Source of the DNA: Tagetes erecta
Lineage: Eukaryota; Streptophyta; Magnoliopsida; Asterales; Asteraceae
DNA: 64,000 nucleotides
Direction: 5' to 3'
Assembly: GCA_030867185.1 (NCBI GenBank)
Contig: CM061487.1
Span: 22,097,000-22,160,999, forward strand
This document shows, piece by piece, positions 30,866 to 41,989 of this stretch (positions are counted from its first letter, which is position 1; each line of letters starts with the position of its first letter). A program made the position numbers and the translations under genes. The notes below the pieces were generated by a model that ran no database searches, was not told the DNA's origin, and saw nothing but the letters and a program-made list of their open reading frames with translations.

Positions 30866-33852
30866 TGTGACACCCGAGAATTTCGGATTAACTTCGTTAC
30901 CTAAATCACGTTAATTCCATTAATGCCACTATACTCTACATTTAATTAGTTGAATTAAATGTGCTACTTGTTACGCAAACAGTTACACGTAACGGAAATT
31001 TAGAGAATTAGAAAATCACGGGAGTTAATACTCGAATGTTGGTAAATTAATAAAATAATAATTCCGAACAACTAAATAAATATAAATTTAGTGAATTTAT
31101 ATTATATGTGACTTACATGTTTAATTTCGTAAACTTTTGTGAAATCGTATGTTTTACGTGTGTTAACATTGTAATCAAGATTAGTGAAATTTATAAAATA
31201 AAGGTTGATAATATAATTAGAGGGATCTTTCTTGTTATTTTGCAAACTCCAATTAAAAGGGGATCCATGGATCATCTAGGAGATCCATGGGTAATCCAAG
31301 ACCCACCATTTAGTCAAATAAGTATATTAGTTAAACCAAAACCCTAATCCTTCTAGACAAAAGAAAAAAAAACTTCATAGCCTCCACACATAGTCCACAC
31401 ATAATCACTATGATTTTCTTGGCTTTTGATCAAATTTGTGGTGATTTTGCTTGCTATTTGGAGTTTTAAACAATTTACAAGTAAGTTTTCATCTTAAAAC
31501 CTTCCTACATGTTGTGAAATCTTCATAAAGAAAGACCTAGTTCATCCAAATCCTTCAATTGGTATTTTGTATGTGAAATTGGGTATTGATTGTTAGTTTA
31601 TATGAAGTTTGATGAAATTGTAATCATTAGAAACTAGGGAATGTTATAAAATTTCATGCTTTTGTTTTTGGAGAAACTAGTGTGATATGGGTTTACTAGA
31701 ACATGAAATGTTTATGCTTGGATCGTTTTTATGTTCTACCTATGCTAAGAAACCATTTAGATTTCGTTTTTGACAAAACCGTTGATGACAAAATATTGAC
31801 AGATTCGTAACATGATCTTTCTTGGACTGCAACTTGTTGAAAACCCAACCAAAATGAGTCATTCTTGATGCTAGATTGTAGTTTAAGAAGTCTAGTTTTC
31901 AGAAAACTAAACCAATGAATTTTTTGAGAAGAATAAGTTAGCCTTTTTGATTTTATAAAAACAGATGTCAAATCTGAAAATCTGGGTAGAAAATGGGTCA
32001 ACTTCAAAAGGGAATAACTTTATAACAACAACGTATTATTGGATGATTTTTACACCAAATTAAACCTTAATGTCTTAGCTTTCTGTATTGGTAAATTTTG
32101 TATTTTTATTTTACTTTTGGTTGTCCAAATCTTATAAAACATTAAAGTGTGCAATCAGATGCTTTTTCTGACCTTTATGTAAAGATGTATTTTTAATAAA
32201 TAGTTGATTTGGGTTTCAAGTAAAGTATATAAAATAAGAAACGAACTCAAGACAACATTGCATATGTAGGTGAAATTTGAGACTTGTAAATGTTAGTTTG
32301 TGTTGGTTTTTATACAAAATAAAAAGGTCAACAAAGCTGAAAAATCTGAATAATGGACTTGCTATGTGTTTCACTTGTGTTATGGGTGTAACTTGTCAAT
32401 TGGACATATGATGACTTGATGATAACGTTTTCATGATATTAGGTTCATAAGTAAGTAATATGAATGTTCAAATATGCATAGTCATAGATGGACAACTTGA
32501 TGATTTTGAACGTGATCACCTAAACTTGTTAAAGTTAGTAGCATTATTGAAACGTGTGTTGAGAACTTCCATAAGGAGCATGATAGACATTATATGTGAG
32601 TTATGTGATGTTTATATGGCTACTTTTGATAGTGTTGGATTTACTCAAAATGTACTCTCGGATATGACTTCATAAAAATAGTAATTTTACTAAAAACCAA
32701 GTTTGATTCTTCAACATATGTATTATGTGTTAGACTTCGATTGCTCTCATTGTCTAAGTGAACATAAACAAACATGAATACAATTAAAAACTCAACCACG
32801 GGTTGTTGGGTCAACAAAAGTCAACTGGGGTCAAAGTGAGTCAAAAGTCAAACTTTTTAACCCACAAGTAAACAATTGAATTGTTTGGATGCGTAGGGTT
32901 TTACATACCTGCACAAACACACACTTATAGACTTATCATGTAGTAGGAATGTTGTGTTTGCTTTTACCTGCTGATGCTTGAAGCTGTGCACCCGAAGGTG
33001 AGTTCACTGAACCGTACTTTTACTATCTCACCCTTTTATGGGCTGAGAACACGAACGATTACTTTTACGGATTTACAAATTCTGTATGTCGCATGTCTGG
33101 ATTAGAGCAACTTTTATTTTGTTCATGAAAGACTTCATGGATACCTAGTTGACCGTTAGTATTTGTGAAATAGCGGGGAAATTTTGAGTAGTACTACTGG
33201 GTTTGACAAACCCCACCCGGGCTAGTCGCGCTAGCACGACAGAAGGACCTGTCGAACGGGTGTTGAATGACCTAACATACATACAGTACATCCTGATGGG
33301 ATGTACGAACAGGCAAAATGCACTTAATGTGTACATACGTCAGCTTCGGTCAGATACATACGCCTCTAAGGACATGTGCTGTAGACTAGCTACCTACAAT
33401 GACATACTTAATTTATATATCTGCTTGCAACGAACTTACTTGGTTTTGTAACTATTATGTGAACTCACCAACCGTCGTGTTGACACTTGTTAGCCTTTCA
33501 CTTTTACAGGTCACTGAGGTACAACGCACTTAGGACATGGCATGGAGTCACCACTTTTCATTTAAACATTTTCTTGCATTAAAAACCATGTTTGAGTTTA
33601 ATAACTATTTGAATTGCATCCTTGTAATGGGCGCGAGTTTTGCGCATTTGGTTTCTATTTAATATTTTTGACATTATATTTCGATTACGCTTCCGCAAAC
33701 TTTCAAACGTAACTCTGTATTAAATTTTCTCATTTAATGAGACACGTATGTTTTAAATTCATATAGTGTCGTTTGGTGTAACTAATGACTGAGATCCTAG
33801 TTTGTCACACATTTAACGCTAAAACTCCGTTAGTGGAATTTGAGGTGTGACA
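30866..33852 (+). mobile_element. solo gypsy LTR inside element IV RNase H
   Basis: 2,987 bp, TGTGACACCCG to GAGGTGTGACA, flanked by ATTAA (30861-30865 and 33853-33857). It is related to the LTRs of element IV but inserted in the opposite orientation: starts and ends match, and 33119-33500 matches the reverse complement of 26500-26800. The rest is diverged, so it is a sister family. It has no protein-coding content; its 71-82 codon frames have no support. A GTCAA/TTGAC-rich patch lies near 32810-32870. Confidence 0.93.
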
Positions 33853-33857
33853 ATTAA

Positions 33858-34679
33858 AACACAACCAAGGCCTTGAACTGAGGCATCGCAATACACCACA
33901 CAGTCTTCTGTCCCCTCAGGTAGAGACAAGATGGGTGCACTGCAGAGTTTTTGCATAAGTAATTGGAACGCAGCTTCTTGCTGATCACCCCACTGATACA
34001 CCGTACCCTTATGGGTTAATGCAGTCAGTGGCTGTGCGATTTTTGAGAACCCTTCGATGAAACGGCGGTAATAACCCGCGAGCCCAAGAAATTGACGAAC
34101 TTCCGTCTGAGTTTTTGGAGGTGCCCAATTTTTAATTGACTCGATTTTGGAAGAATCGACGTGGATACCACTTTCATTGACTACGTGTCCAAGGAATTGG
34201 ACTTCTCGAATCCAGAAATCGCATTTACAGAATTTTGCATAAAGTTGTTCCTTTTTCAGGAGTTCATGAATCAATCGCAAGTGTTCCGCGTGGTCCTCCT
34301 TGCTTTTGGAGTATATTAAGATATCGTCAATAAGAACCATTACAAACTGATCAAGGTAAGGTTTACAGACACGATTCATAAGATCCATAAAGACCGCTGG
34401 TGCATTGGTTAAGCCAAATGGCATGACTGCGAATTCGTAGTGACCATAACGGGTTCGGAAAGTTGTTTTTGTGATGTCCTCCTCGCGGACTCTCAACTGG
34501 TGATAGCCCGATCGGAGATCAATTTTGGAATAAAAACTCGACCCTTGCAACTGGTCAAAAAGGTCGTCAATACGAGATAAAGGATGTCGATTTTTTACGG
34601 TCAATTTATTCAGTTCCCGATAATCGATGCACATGCGGAAAGTCCCGTCTTTCTTTTTGACAAAAAGTACAGGAGCTCC
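33858..34679 (-). pseudogene. gypsy reverse transcriptase and start of RNase H, element IV
   Basis: RT core from MCIDYRELNKLTVKNRHPLP-like start near 34634 through KIDLRSGYHQLRV, FGLTNAPAVFMDLMNRV and the catalytic VLIDDILIYSKS (YVDD-box variant LIDD). The connection and the first RNase H residues follow (VVYCDASVQGLGCVL), then the solo LTR cuts in. It is in frame with the protease above, but a TGA at 34682-34680 stands where the strongly conserved Trp of the SPWGAPVLF motif is expected. Confidence 0.9.
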
Positions 34680-35678
34680 TCACGGAGATGAACTGGGTCT
34701 AATGAAACCCTTCTCAAGAAGCTCTTGGAGCTGCTTAGATAATTCTTGCAACTCGGCCGGAGCGAGACGGTACGGAGTTAATTCAATTTGGAACTCAACT
34801 TGACGCTGAGGGGGTAAATCGGGTAAATCTTCAGGAAAAATGTCCGGAAAATCACAAACGACAGGAATTTCGTCCAACCTTTTCAGTTCAGATGGGGTTT
34901 CGGTGACATGGGCCAAGAATGCAAAATGACCCTTACGTAGACACTTTTGAGCTTTCATGAAAGAAATGATGCCAACCACTGCACCACTCTTCTCACCTTG
35001 AACGGACAAGATCTCTCCACTAGGAAGAGGGATTCGAACGATCTTCTCGCTACATATAATCTCTGCTTGGTTTTTGGATAACCAATCCATGCCGATGACG
35101 GCATCGAAACTACCAAGTGAAATTGGCATAAGATCAATATCTAGCAAGTGACCAAACAGTCCTAGTTTACAACGTTGCAAGACATGAGTGACATCGATTT
35201 TCTTACCATTAGCAATTTCAACAGTATAATTTTTATCGAGTTGGGACGGTTCGACCCCTAAGAGTTTACCAAAATCAAGGGAGACGAAGCTTTTATCGAA
35301 ACTACCAAGTGAAATTGGCATAAGATCAATATCTAGCAAGTGACCAAACAGTCCTAGTTTACAACGTTGCAAGACATGAGTGACATCGATTTTCTTACCA
35401 TTAGCAATTTCAACAATATAATTTTTATCGAGTTGGGACGGTTCGACCCCTAAGAGTTTACCAAAATCAAGGGAGACGAAGCTTTTATCAGCCCCAGAGT
35501 CGAAAAGGATATTAGCAAAACAGTTATTGATAGGAAATTTGCCAGAAACAACATTAGAGTCATTGATAGCCTGACCTTTTCTGAGTGTGAAAGCACGACC
35601 CTTAGCACCAGCACCACTACCCTCAGCCTTGTCCTTGCCCTTGTCCCCACCGTTACACCATTTTTCAGTTTCGGGCAC
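34680..35678 (-). pseudogene. gypsy protease region with a 64-codon tandem duplication, element IV
   Basis: 332 codons. The retropepsin active site FDSGADKSFVS is followed by a 64-residue unit, repeated at once in frame (192-bp offset; copies start near 35296 and 35104). The second unit lacks its own DSGA. The IGMDWL motif follows the second unit. The copies differ by about one residue (IVEIA / TVEIA), so the duplication is young. The domain then leads into the RT linker and ends at the TGA at 34680. A duplication inside the fold would probably prevent correct folding. Confidence 0.88.
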
Positions 35679-36554
35679 TCAGTCCGGTAGTGCCCCTTTT
35701 GTCCACTAACTCCCCCCTACAATCTTTTGCCTCATGACCAAGTTTTCCACATCGCAAACACACAATCCTGTTACAAACCCCATTATGATGCCTATGGCAC
35801 TTGTTACATTTCGGTAAATCCCCCTGATATCCACCCTTACTCGGACTTGCATTTTACGAAGAGGGTTGATAATTCCTTGACTTGTCAAATTTCTTATTCT
35901 GTTGATACGATGTGTAATGGGAGCTTGTTCCTGAGTTGTTGTTGTTATTGTCATTCCACTTTCTCTTCCCATCCGACCCCGACGACGTAGTCCCTTTCTT
36001 TTTGGGTAACGTCCCCTGTTCTATAGCTTGTTCTACCAATCGATGTGTGAGTCGGATCGCATCCTGAATGGTTTCAGGTCTTGATGAAGTAACCAATCCC
36101 TGAATCTGTGGTGGCAAACCCGAGATGTAGAGTTCAATCCTCTTATAATCCTCGTCCACCATATTTGGACACAACGTAGCAAGTTCGTGGGACCTAGTGG
36201 TATAGGCCTCCACTTCGGACCCTTCCATCTTCAAGTGATAAAATTCGGTTTCAAGCTTTTGTATTTCATCCCGGGGACAGTAATCCCGCTTAATCAGCTG
36301 CTTAAACTGTTCCCATGTCACGGCATTAGCTGCCTCCAACCCCATGTGTTGCGTTTCCCTGTTCCACCAAGTTAAAGCCGGCCCACTAAGGGTCCCGGTA
36401 GCAAAGTTCACATTATTTTCGGGAGCACAACCACTCCTAGCAAAAACCGCCTTTACCTTTTCGATCCACCTATTCAATCCCACCGCCCCTTCAGTCCCAT
36501 TGAAGTGGTGCGGTTTACAGTCCAAAAATGTTTTGAAGGTACAAACTGGTGGTG
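35679..36554 (-). pseudogene. gypsy gag main exon, element IV
   Basis: The open frame runs from 36554 to a TAA at 35856-35854. It has the retrotransposon gag domain, with FNGTEGAVGLNRWIEKVKAV and LSGPALTWWNRE typical of the family. Behind the TAA the same frame reads a zinc-knuckle-like stretch (KCNKCHRHHNGVC, near 35810-35770), so the stop truncates Gag before its nucleocapsid region. The gag start lies upstream in a separate short exon (36675-36807). Gag forms the particle that packages element RNA. Confidence 0.85.
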
Positions 36555-36674
36555 CTGGTACAAAAGAGTTTTGGAACCCAATTACAAACTATAGGTTAAA
36601 ATGGTACAATGATGTAAAATAACTAGGAGAAAAGAAAAAGAAAGAAAAGGAAATTTCACAGTTTTCGGATTTAC
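36555..36674 (-). other. putative 120-bp intron in gag, element IV
   Basis: Donor CCTG|GTAAATCC at 36674 and acceptor TTTTGTACCAG at 36555. The interior is T-rich in the sense direction. Removing it joins the two gag exons in frame (phase 1), whereas unspliced reading runs into a stop. I see no flanking duplication that would suggest a transposon insertion. Confidence 0.6.
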
Positions 36675-36807
36675 CAGGTGCTGGTTGGGCCTGGGCCTGA
36701 GCTTGGGCCTGGGCTTGAGCCTGAGCCTGGTTGGCCATTGCCGCAGCCACATGCTGTTGGATCAAATCGGCCAATTCGGCATGTGTCATGTTAACGTTCC
36801 CAGCCAT
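36675..36807 (-). CDS. gag: gag N-terminal exon, element IV
   Basis: Starts at ATG 36807 (MAGNVNMTHAELADLI); an in-frame ATG at 36864 would add 19 residues. About 44 codons with an Ala/Gln dipeptide run, ending at the GTAAAT donor. It is part of the same protein as 35854-36554 if the 120-bp intron is removed. The Ala/Gln repeat is a low-complexity expansion of GCCCAG-type codons. Confidence 0.65.
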
Positions 36808-37070
36808 CTTCAAATTCACAACATACAACAATGAATAAGTACCCAACAAGTTACTATCATCCATGTATAAGTAAACAGGAAATCAACACAACCAAACATC
36901 CAAATTCAAATAATAACACTTGATAAATAAATTGCAATTTCTCACAAAGTACTATTCAAACATCATATTCCAAAATTTTTCAGTTTTTGTGGGAAACAAC
37001 CCTTCCCACTAAGTCATGAGATAGAGAAAATAAACAAGGCAAAAGAAGATAGATAGATAAATAAAAAAAT

Positions 37071-37637
37071 TTAGGACGAGATCACGGAGCCTGCATCATC
37101 ATCACTATCGGTACCGGGGTCCTCCACTGGTTCCTCCTCCGGGTCTTCCTCTTGCGCCGCCGCCTGCGCCAACTGCGCTTCCATATGTGCTATGAGGTTC
37201 AGAAGAGCATGCCGATCCTTCGCACCCCTTGCCTCCAATGTCGCAACTCTCTCGGCTAACAGCTGCTGAGCCTGCCGCGATTGCTGCAGCTCCTCCCTCC
37301 ACATCTCCGACTCCCGACGCCAGGTACACTGGGTTGCCGCTAGAGCGGCTATTGCTCTTTCATTAGAGCAATCGAGAGTGGGCAAAACAGATGAAGGATC
37401 ATAGTTTGGATACGGGACACGAGGGTGCGTTTGAGGAACGCTCTCCTCCTGCCTAAGGCTAGCAATGTAGGCCGGGTAGTAATCCCAGTCATAGGAAGTA
37501 GGGAGGACGGCGAATGGTTGATCCCAGTTGGTCTCCTCGGTCTCGATGCGGGGCCATTCGCGACCATGGTAAGGAAGAGAATAGGGTAAAGGGCGCTTAC
37601 GCGAGGAACTAGCAGGCGCTTTAGATGTCGATGACAT
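37071..37637 (-). CDS. extra upstream ORF between PBS and gag, element IV
   Basis: 188 codons, ATG at 37637, TAA at 37073-37071, no internal stop. It lies in the leader, 150 bp after the primer-binding site and ~260 bp before gag, in the sense strand. Composition is clearly richer in G+C than its surroundings. A Ser/Arg/Pro-rich N-terminus (SSRKRPLPYSLPYHG) is followed by a Tyr/Asp-rich part, a probable coiled coil (about 110-165, Ala/Gln/Glu/Leu) and an acidic tail. I do not recognise the family. Its openness in an otherwise broken element suggests selection on the family until recently. Confidence 0.65.
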   Translation of the reverse strand: MSSTSKAPASSSRKRPLPYSLPYHGREWPRIETEETNWDQPFAVLPTSYDWDYYPAYIASLRQEESVPQTHPRVPYPNYDPSSVLPTLDCSNERAIAALAATQCTWRRESEMWREELQQSRQAQQLLAERVATLEARGAKDRHALLNLIAHMEAQLAQAAAQEEDPEEEPVEDPGTDSDDDAGSVISS

Positions 37638-37772
37638 TCCTGAAATTAAGTATATGTGTTCATGTAACTACCAGGTAAAGCAGTCATAAGTAATGTACTC
37701 GGTGCAACTAATGCAGTGTACAGTTATAGTCTAGAATGCAATGCAATGCAAACCTAGTTCGCTATAACCAAT

Positions 37773-37786
37773 GGCTCTGATACCAA
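37773..37786 (-). promoter_or_regulatory. primer-binding site of element IV (tRNA-iMet)
   Basis: TGGTATCAGAGCCATTG starts three bases inside the 5' LTR on the minus strand. It is complementary to the 3' end of initiator tRNA-Met. Confidence 0.92.
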
Positions 37787-37788
37787 TC

Positions 37789-40579
37789 TGTCACACCCCC
37801 AAATCCACTAACGGAGTATTACCGTTAGAGGCGTGACAAACCAGGATCTAGTCATTAATTACACCGAACGACTCTATATGAGTTTTGAAAAACCAAACGT
37901 TAAACCATTAAATGTGGTAGTTTAAGCGACAATCAGAGTATTTAGTTTTTCAGTTATGCGGAAGCGTAATAAATAAGTAAGTTCAAGCAACCCAAACCAT
38001 GCAGAAGTTAAATGCGCAAAAACACACGCCCGACACAAGACACGTATTGAAAAATAGTTTACAAATCCCAACACATAGTTTTTAATGCAAGAAATGTTTG
38101 AAATGTTTGCGAGGACGCCATGCCATGCCCTACGTGCATTGTACCTCAGTGACCTGAAACAGTGAAAGACTAACAAGTGTCAACACGACGGTTGGTGAGT
38201 TCACAAAGTAGTATAAACAAGTAATTCAGTTGCAAGCAGATTATTAAATTAAGTATGTCATTGTAGGTAGCTAATCTACAGCACATGTCCTTAGAGGCGT
38301 AATGTATCTGACCGAAGCTGACGTATGTACACATTAAGTGCAGTTTGCCTATTCGTACATCCCAGCAGGATGCACTGTAAGTATGTTAGGTCATTCAACA
38401 CCCGTTCGACAGGTCCTTCTGTCGTGCTAGCGCGACTAGCCCGGGTGGGGTTTGTCAAACCCAGTAGTACTACTCAAAATTTCCCCGCTATTTCACAAAT
38501 ACTAACGGTCAACTAGGTATCCATGAGGTCTTTCATGAACAAAATAAAAGTGCTCTAATCCAGACATGCGACATATAGAATTCATAAATCCGGAAAAGTA
38601 ATCCTTCGTGTTCGGCCCATAAAAGGGTAAAATAGTAAAAGTGCGGTTTAGTGAAACTCACCTTAAGTTGCACAGCAAAAATAGTTAACAGCACACACAG
38701 TATATAATACGGCAACCTAAATAACAATAGGTCGATTAATGTGCGTTCATGTAGGGTCATAGTACCCTATGCATCCAAACGGTCAACAGTTTATGCAAGT
38801 GTGGTTTAGTTTCACTTTTTGACCACGTTTGACTTTTTGTCCAAGTTTGACCAAGTTTGACTTTTAGTTGACTTTTGGTCCAAGTTTGACTTTTAGGTCC
38901 AAGTTTGACTTTTAGTTGACTTTTGGTCTAAGTTTGACTTTTAAGTCCAAGTTTGACTTTTAGTTGACCCGAGTTGACCCACGACCCGTTGGTGATTTGT
39001 TAGGTGTAAACACGTTACATTTGGTGTATTTGACTGAATCACATTCGCATACCACATCACACTTCACGTATTCAACAAATAGAAGTTTCAATTTCACAAA
39101 AGTTTCCGTTATAGGAAAGTCGAACCTTTAAAGCATGCGTGCATATTTCAACATCCTAAGCATGTCAACTATTATACAAATACCATAGCACGTTATACAA
39201 ATCATCAACACTTATCATTACTTTGTAGTTCTTAATATACAACACATTGGCAAGCATGGTCATTTCTAGGCATAATATAGTATTTACATGCTTTGTGCAA
39301 CTAGCAAAGTAACAATTTTCATCATGGCATCTTAACTAGTAGCATACACCATTTAGACTTCAACAAAAATAATTTTAAGCAATCGTTCTACTAACCAACT
39401 AGCATCTACCAAAGTCATCTCATGACCAAGACATGTTTTCTAAGTACCACATGCTTACAACCATTCAAATGCAAGTCTAATCACATATATATACTCGAAA
39501 TTGCTAAACATGCTTCCTAGTCAATTTCCATGTCGAAAAGTTTCTACATTTAGCAAGTGTCCCAAGCCAAGTCTAATTCATACGTTCAAGTAACCAAAAT
39601 TCGTCTAACACATCTTCTAAACATGCTAGTAAGCCCGTAACAATCACTAGACGTCCATAACATGCAATCTCACATGACCACTAATACAAAAGTTACTATT
39701 TTTAGTAATCTAACATAACAATCATGCAATTTCACAATCAAGCAATCAATCTTCATCCGAATCACTATCTAAATACAAATTCAATCCCATTTTATACGAA
39801 TCATGCATGTATCATCAAATCTCATCACCTTTCTACCAAACCCTAATTCCATAAAGACATTTTTTTTTCTATTTCATCATCTAACCGTCCAAATATCAAA
39901 TAACACATAACTAATATCCCAATTTCACAATACAAACATCAATTGGCCATTTTGGATGAACTAGGGTCCTCAATACATGTGATTTTCGCAATATATAATA
40001 ACAATTAACATAACCACTTACTAGTATTTCGTTTACTACTTCAATCAATCACCTGAAATCACCAACAATTGAACCAAGAAGCAACAAAATCGATTTTTGT
40101 GTGTGTGTATGTGTTGCGGCAGCAGGTCAAGGAGAAAGACCAGCCCAAAAATGTTTTTTTTTTGTTAATTAGGTTTAGGGTTTTGTCAAATTTTGTTAAC
40201 TATTGTTAAGTGTTGAGTTGGGTTGGGCCTTGGGCCATCCATGGATCACATGGATGATCCACGGGCCCCGTTTCGTTTCGGTTTTGCAAACACAATGAAA
40301 ATCTTTCCCAAATATTCATTTTTGTTTCATGATGGTTACCGAAATCCGTAAATGGTTAAAACCGGTAAAATACGTGGTTACACGAAAATTCAATAATTAA
40401 ACACACATAATAGTTAAAATCACCAACGCCCGGGTATTAACTCGTGTGGTCGTTTCGTATGTATATTTGCGTAACAGTTTGCACATTTAATTTGTCAAAT
40501 TAAATGAAAGATATAGTTGCATTAACGTGACTAACAGAGTTTAACTAACGGAGTTAACCTGAATTTGTCGAGTGTCACA
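37789..40579 (-). repeat. 5' LTR of element IV
   Basis: 2,791 bp, nearly identical to 26072-28911. It lacks a 32-bp stretch (one AAAAT-bounded deletion) and about one 20-bp unit of the TTGAC array (here 38816-38980, twelve cores). It carries the promoter of the element, transcribed on the minus strand. Confidence 0.93.
38816..38980 (+). repeat. TTGAC (W-box core) array in 5' LTR of element IV
   Basis: Twelve TTGAC cores in ~165 bp with the same ~20-bp unit as 27099-27285, but one unit shorter. Confidence 0.75.
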
Positions 40580-40816
40580 CATTCCATGCATGATGATTTA
40601 ACTAAATTCTAATGAGTTTTTGTGGTTGAAACATCTTAGTGCATGTGAAACGTTTATATAAATCAAATAGATATCTTGTGACGTAACCGATATACATCGG
40701 GTAATGATGCAGTCTATTCAGTGTGATGAACCGCATCTATGAGCTTCTCTGTAGTTGTATCCACAGACCTGAAGTCTTACATGAAGTCTCTTTAAGAGCT
40801 TCAGGGTGTAGGAAAA

Positions 40817-40962
40817 GATTCCCAAAGTGGAACCGAAAAGAGTCCCAAAGTGGACCATCCCCAATCAAATTCCAAAAAGGAATATAAAAGAAGATTCCTA
40901 AAGGGAACACAACAAAAAGATAATTCCAAAAAGGAATTCCAAAAGAAGTCTCAAAGTGGACC
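40817..40962 (+). repeat. mini-hairpin row, element V copy
   Basis: GATTCCCAAAGTGGAACC, GAGTCCCAAAGTGGACC, AATTCCAAAAAGGAAT, GATTCCTAAAGGGAAC, AATTCCAAAAAGGAATT and AAGTCTCAAAGTGGACC: the same order as in elements I and II, with changes that often keep the pairing. Confidence 0.75.
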
Positions 40963-41649
40963 AAATCCAAATAGATAGAACCTTATTCCACACTGTTTAT
41001 GATTGTAAGTGACCTGAAGTGTTAAGCTGCTCATAAGATGTTTAAATGAAGTGCATAACTTTCTAATGTGCCAGTTATGGGTCACTCAAAACTTATTCCT
41101 AATCAACCTAATTGATCATAAAGAATAAAAAAAGTAAGTGTGTCACTTCGAGCTAATTGATTTGTTTAAAAATTCATCACTCAATTACTTCACAATTCAA
41201 ATGTCTATTCTCAAGAATTGCAAAATATGTGTTGGATAAATTGCTGGTATGATCTCATTGCAGGTTGAAGATTCATAAATGTAAAGAGAAAATTCAAAAA
41301 AATATCAAAAACATTGAAAAATTCACAAACACCAAAAAGATTGTCATTTTAATTTTTTTCTTTTGTTTTGGCAGTTTAACATGTGTTATAGATGTAGGAG
41401 TTGTTCATCGAGCAATATCTCATCCGATTGAGAACTTAATCTTTACATGATGATAAATGCACATTATTGCCTGAGTTTTATTTTTTTTCTTTGAGTTGCA
41501 GGAACAGTTTCCATTGCAGAACAAGCTTCGGGACTTGAAGATGTTCCTGTTCAAGCCTGATTCCAGTCCAAAGATCTCCAAGTTAGTTTGCTGAGTGTTA
41601 AGAATCCTCCTTTTATTATCTCATACACAGATCCCGTTAACCTATAAAG

Positions 41650-41663
41650 CAAAAGTTAAGGGG
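41650..41663 (+). promoter_or_regulatory. polypurine tract of element V
   Basis: TTAAGGGGGAGTAT abuts the LTR-like block. The GGGGGAGTA core is shared with elements II and III. The next bases are TC instead of the expected TG. Confidence 0.7.
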
Positions 41664-41988
41664 GAGTATTCTAAGTCAAAGAAGTTTTCTCATTGTGCTT
41701 AATTGCACGTGTTTAGGTGAAATGTAAGGCGAATGGTATAGAGTATAAATACCATCACCTAGGTCATTTGTGAAAGAGAGTTGTCGGCATTTTATTCACT
41801 ATCCTTTGTAACCTTTCATTGATCTAATACAAGAAACTATTCATATTATCATCATCTTCATCATACCTTGCATTGATCTTCATCAACATTCATCAATACG
41901 TGATTAGTGAGTTTCCGCATCACTGATTACAAACAACATCCCCAAACAATCTCAGATCTAGATCCAAGCTCGGGTCATCTCGAACTAC
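41664..41988 (+). repeat. LTR-like block and leader of element V, first copy
   Basis: It starts right after the PPT and contains TATAAATA (41744-41751) followed by a promoter-like region and a leader up to the start of the AT-rich repeat array. From about 41690 on it is homologous to 63380-63683. No tRNA-iMet primer-binding site is visible after it. I take it as a damaged LTR plus adjoining sequence; the exact LTR end is unclear. Confidence 0.6.
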
Positions 41989-41989
41989 C

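Larger units (their letters stand above)
26072..40579 (-). mobile_element. Ty3/gypsy retrotransposon, element IV (chromovirus type, defective)
   Basis: Minus-strand element with 2.8 kb LTRs (37789-40579 and 26072-28911), TG..CA ends, duplication CATTC (26067-26071 and 40580-40584), a tRNA-iMet primer-binding site and a PPT. Sense order: an upstream ORF, gag, protease, RT, RNase H, integrase, and a chromodomain-like tail. RT-before-integrase order makes it Ty3/gypsy; the GPY/F module and C-terminal tail suggest the Tekay/Del clade. It is defective: TAA in gag (35854), a 64-codon protease duplication, TGA before RT (34680), a 3-kb solo LTR in RNase H and TAG after integrase (29543). The LTRs are still very similar, so it is not ancient. 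Confidence 0.93.
40585..41663 (+). other. post-gag region of element V, right part
   Basis: It continues element V after the gypsy insertion. It contains the conserved block around the ACCGCAT motif (40690-40810), the mini-hairpin row (40817-40962), the GTAAGTGACC site (GT at 41005) and AT-rich DNA. It ends in a polypurine tract at 41650-41662. No gene is supportable; the 77-codon frame at 40737-40970 follows the hairpin row. Confidence 0.7.
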
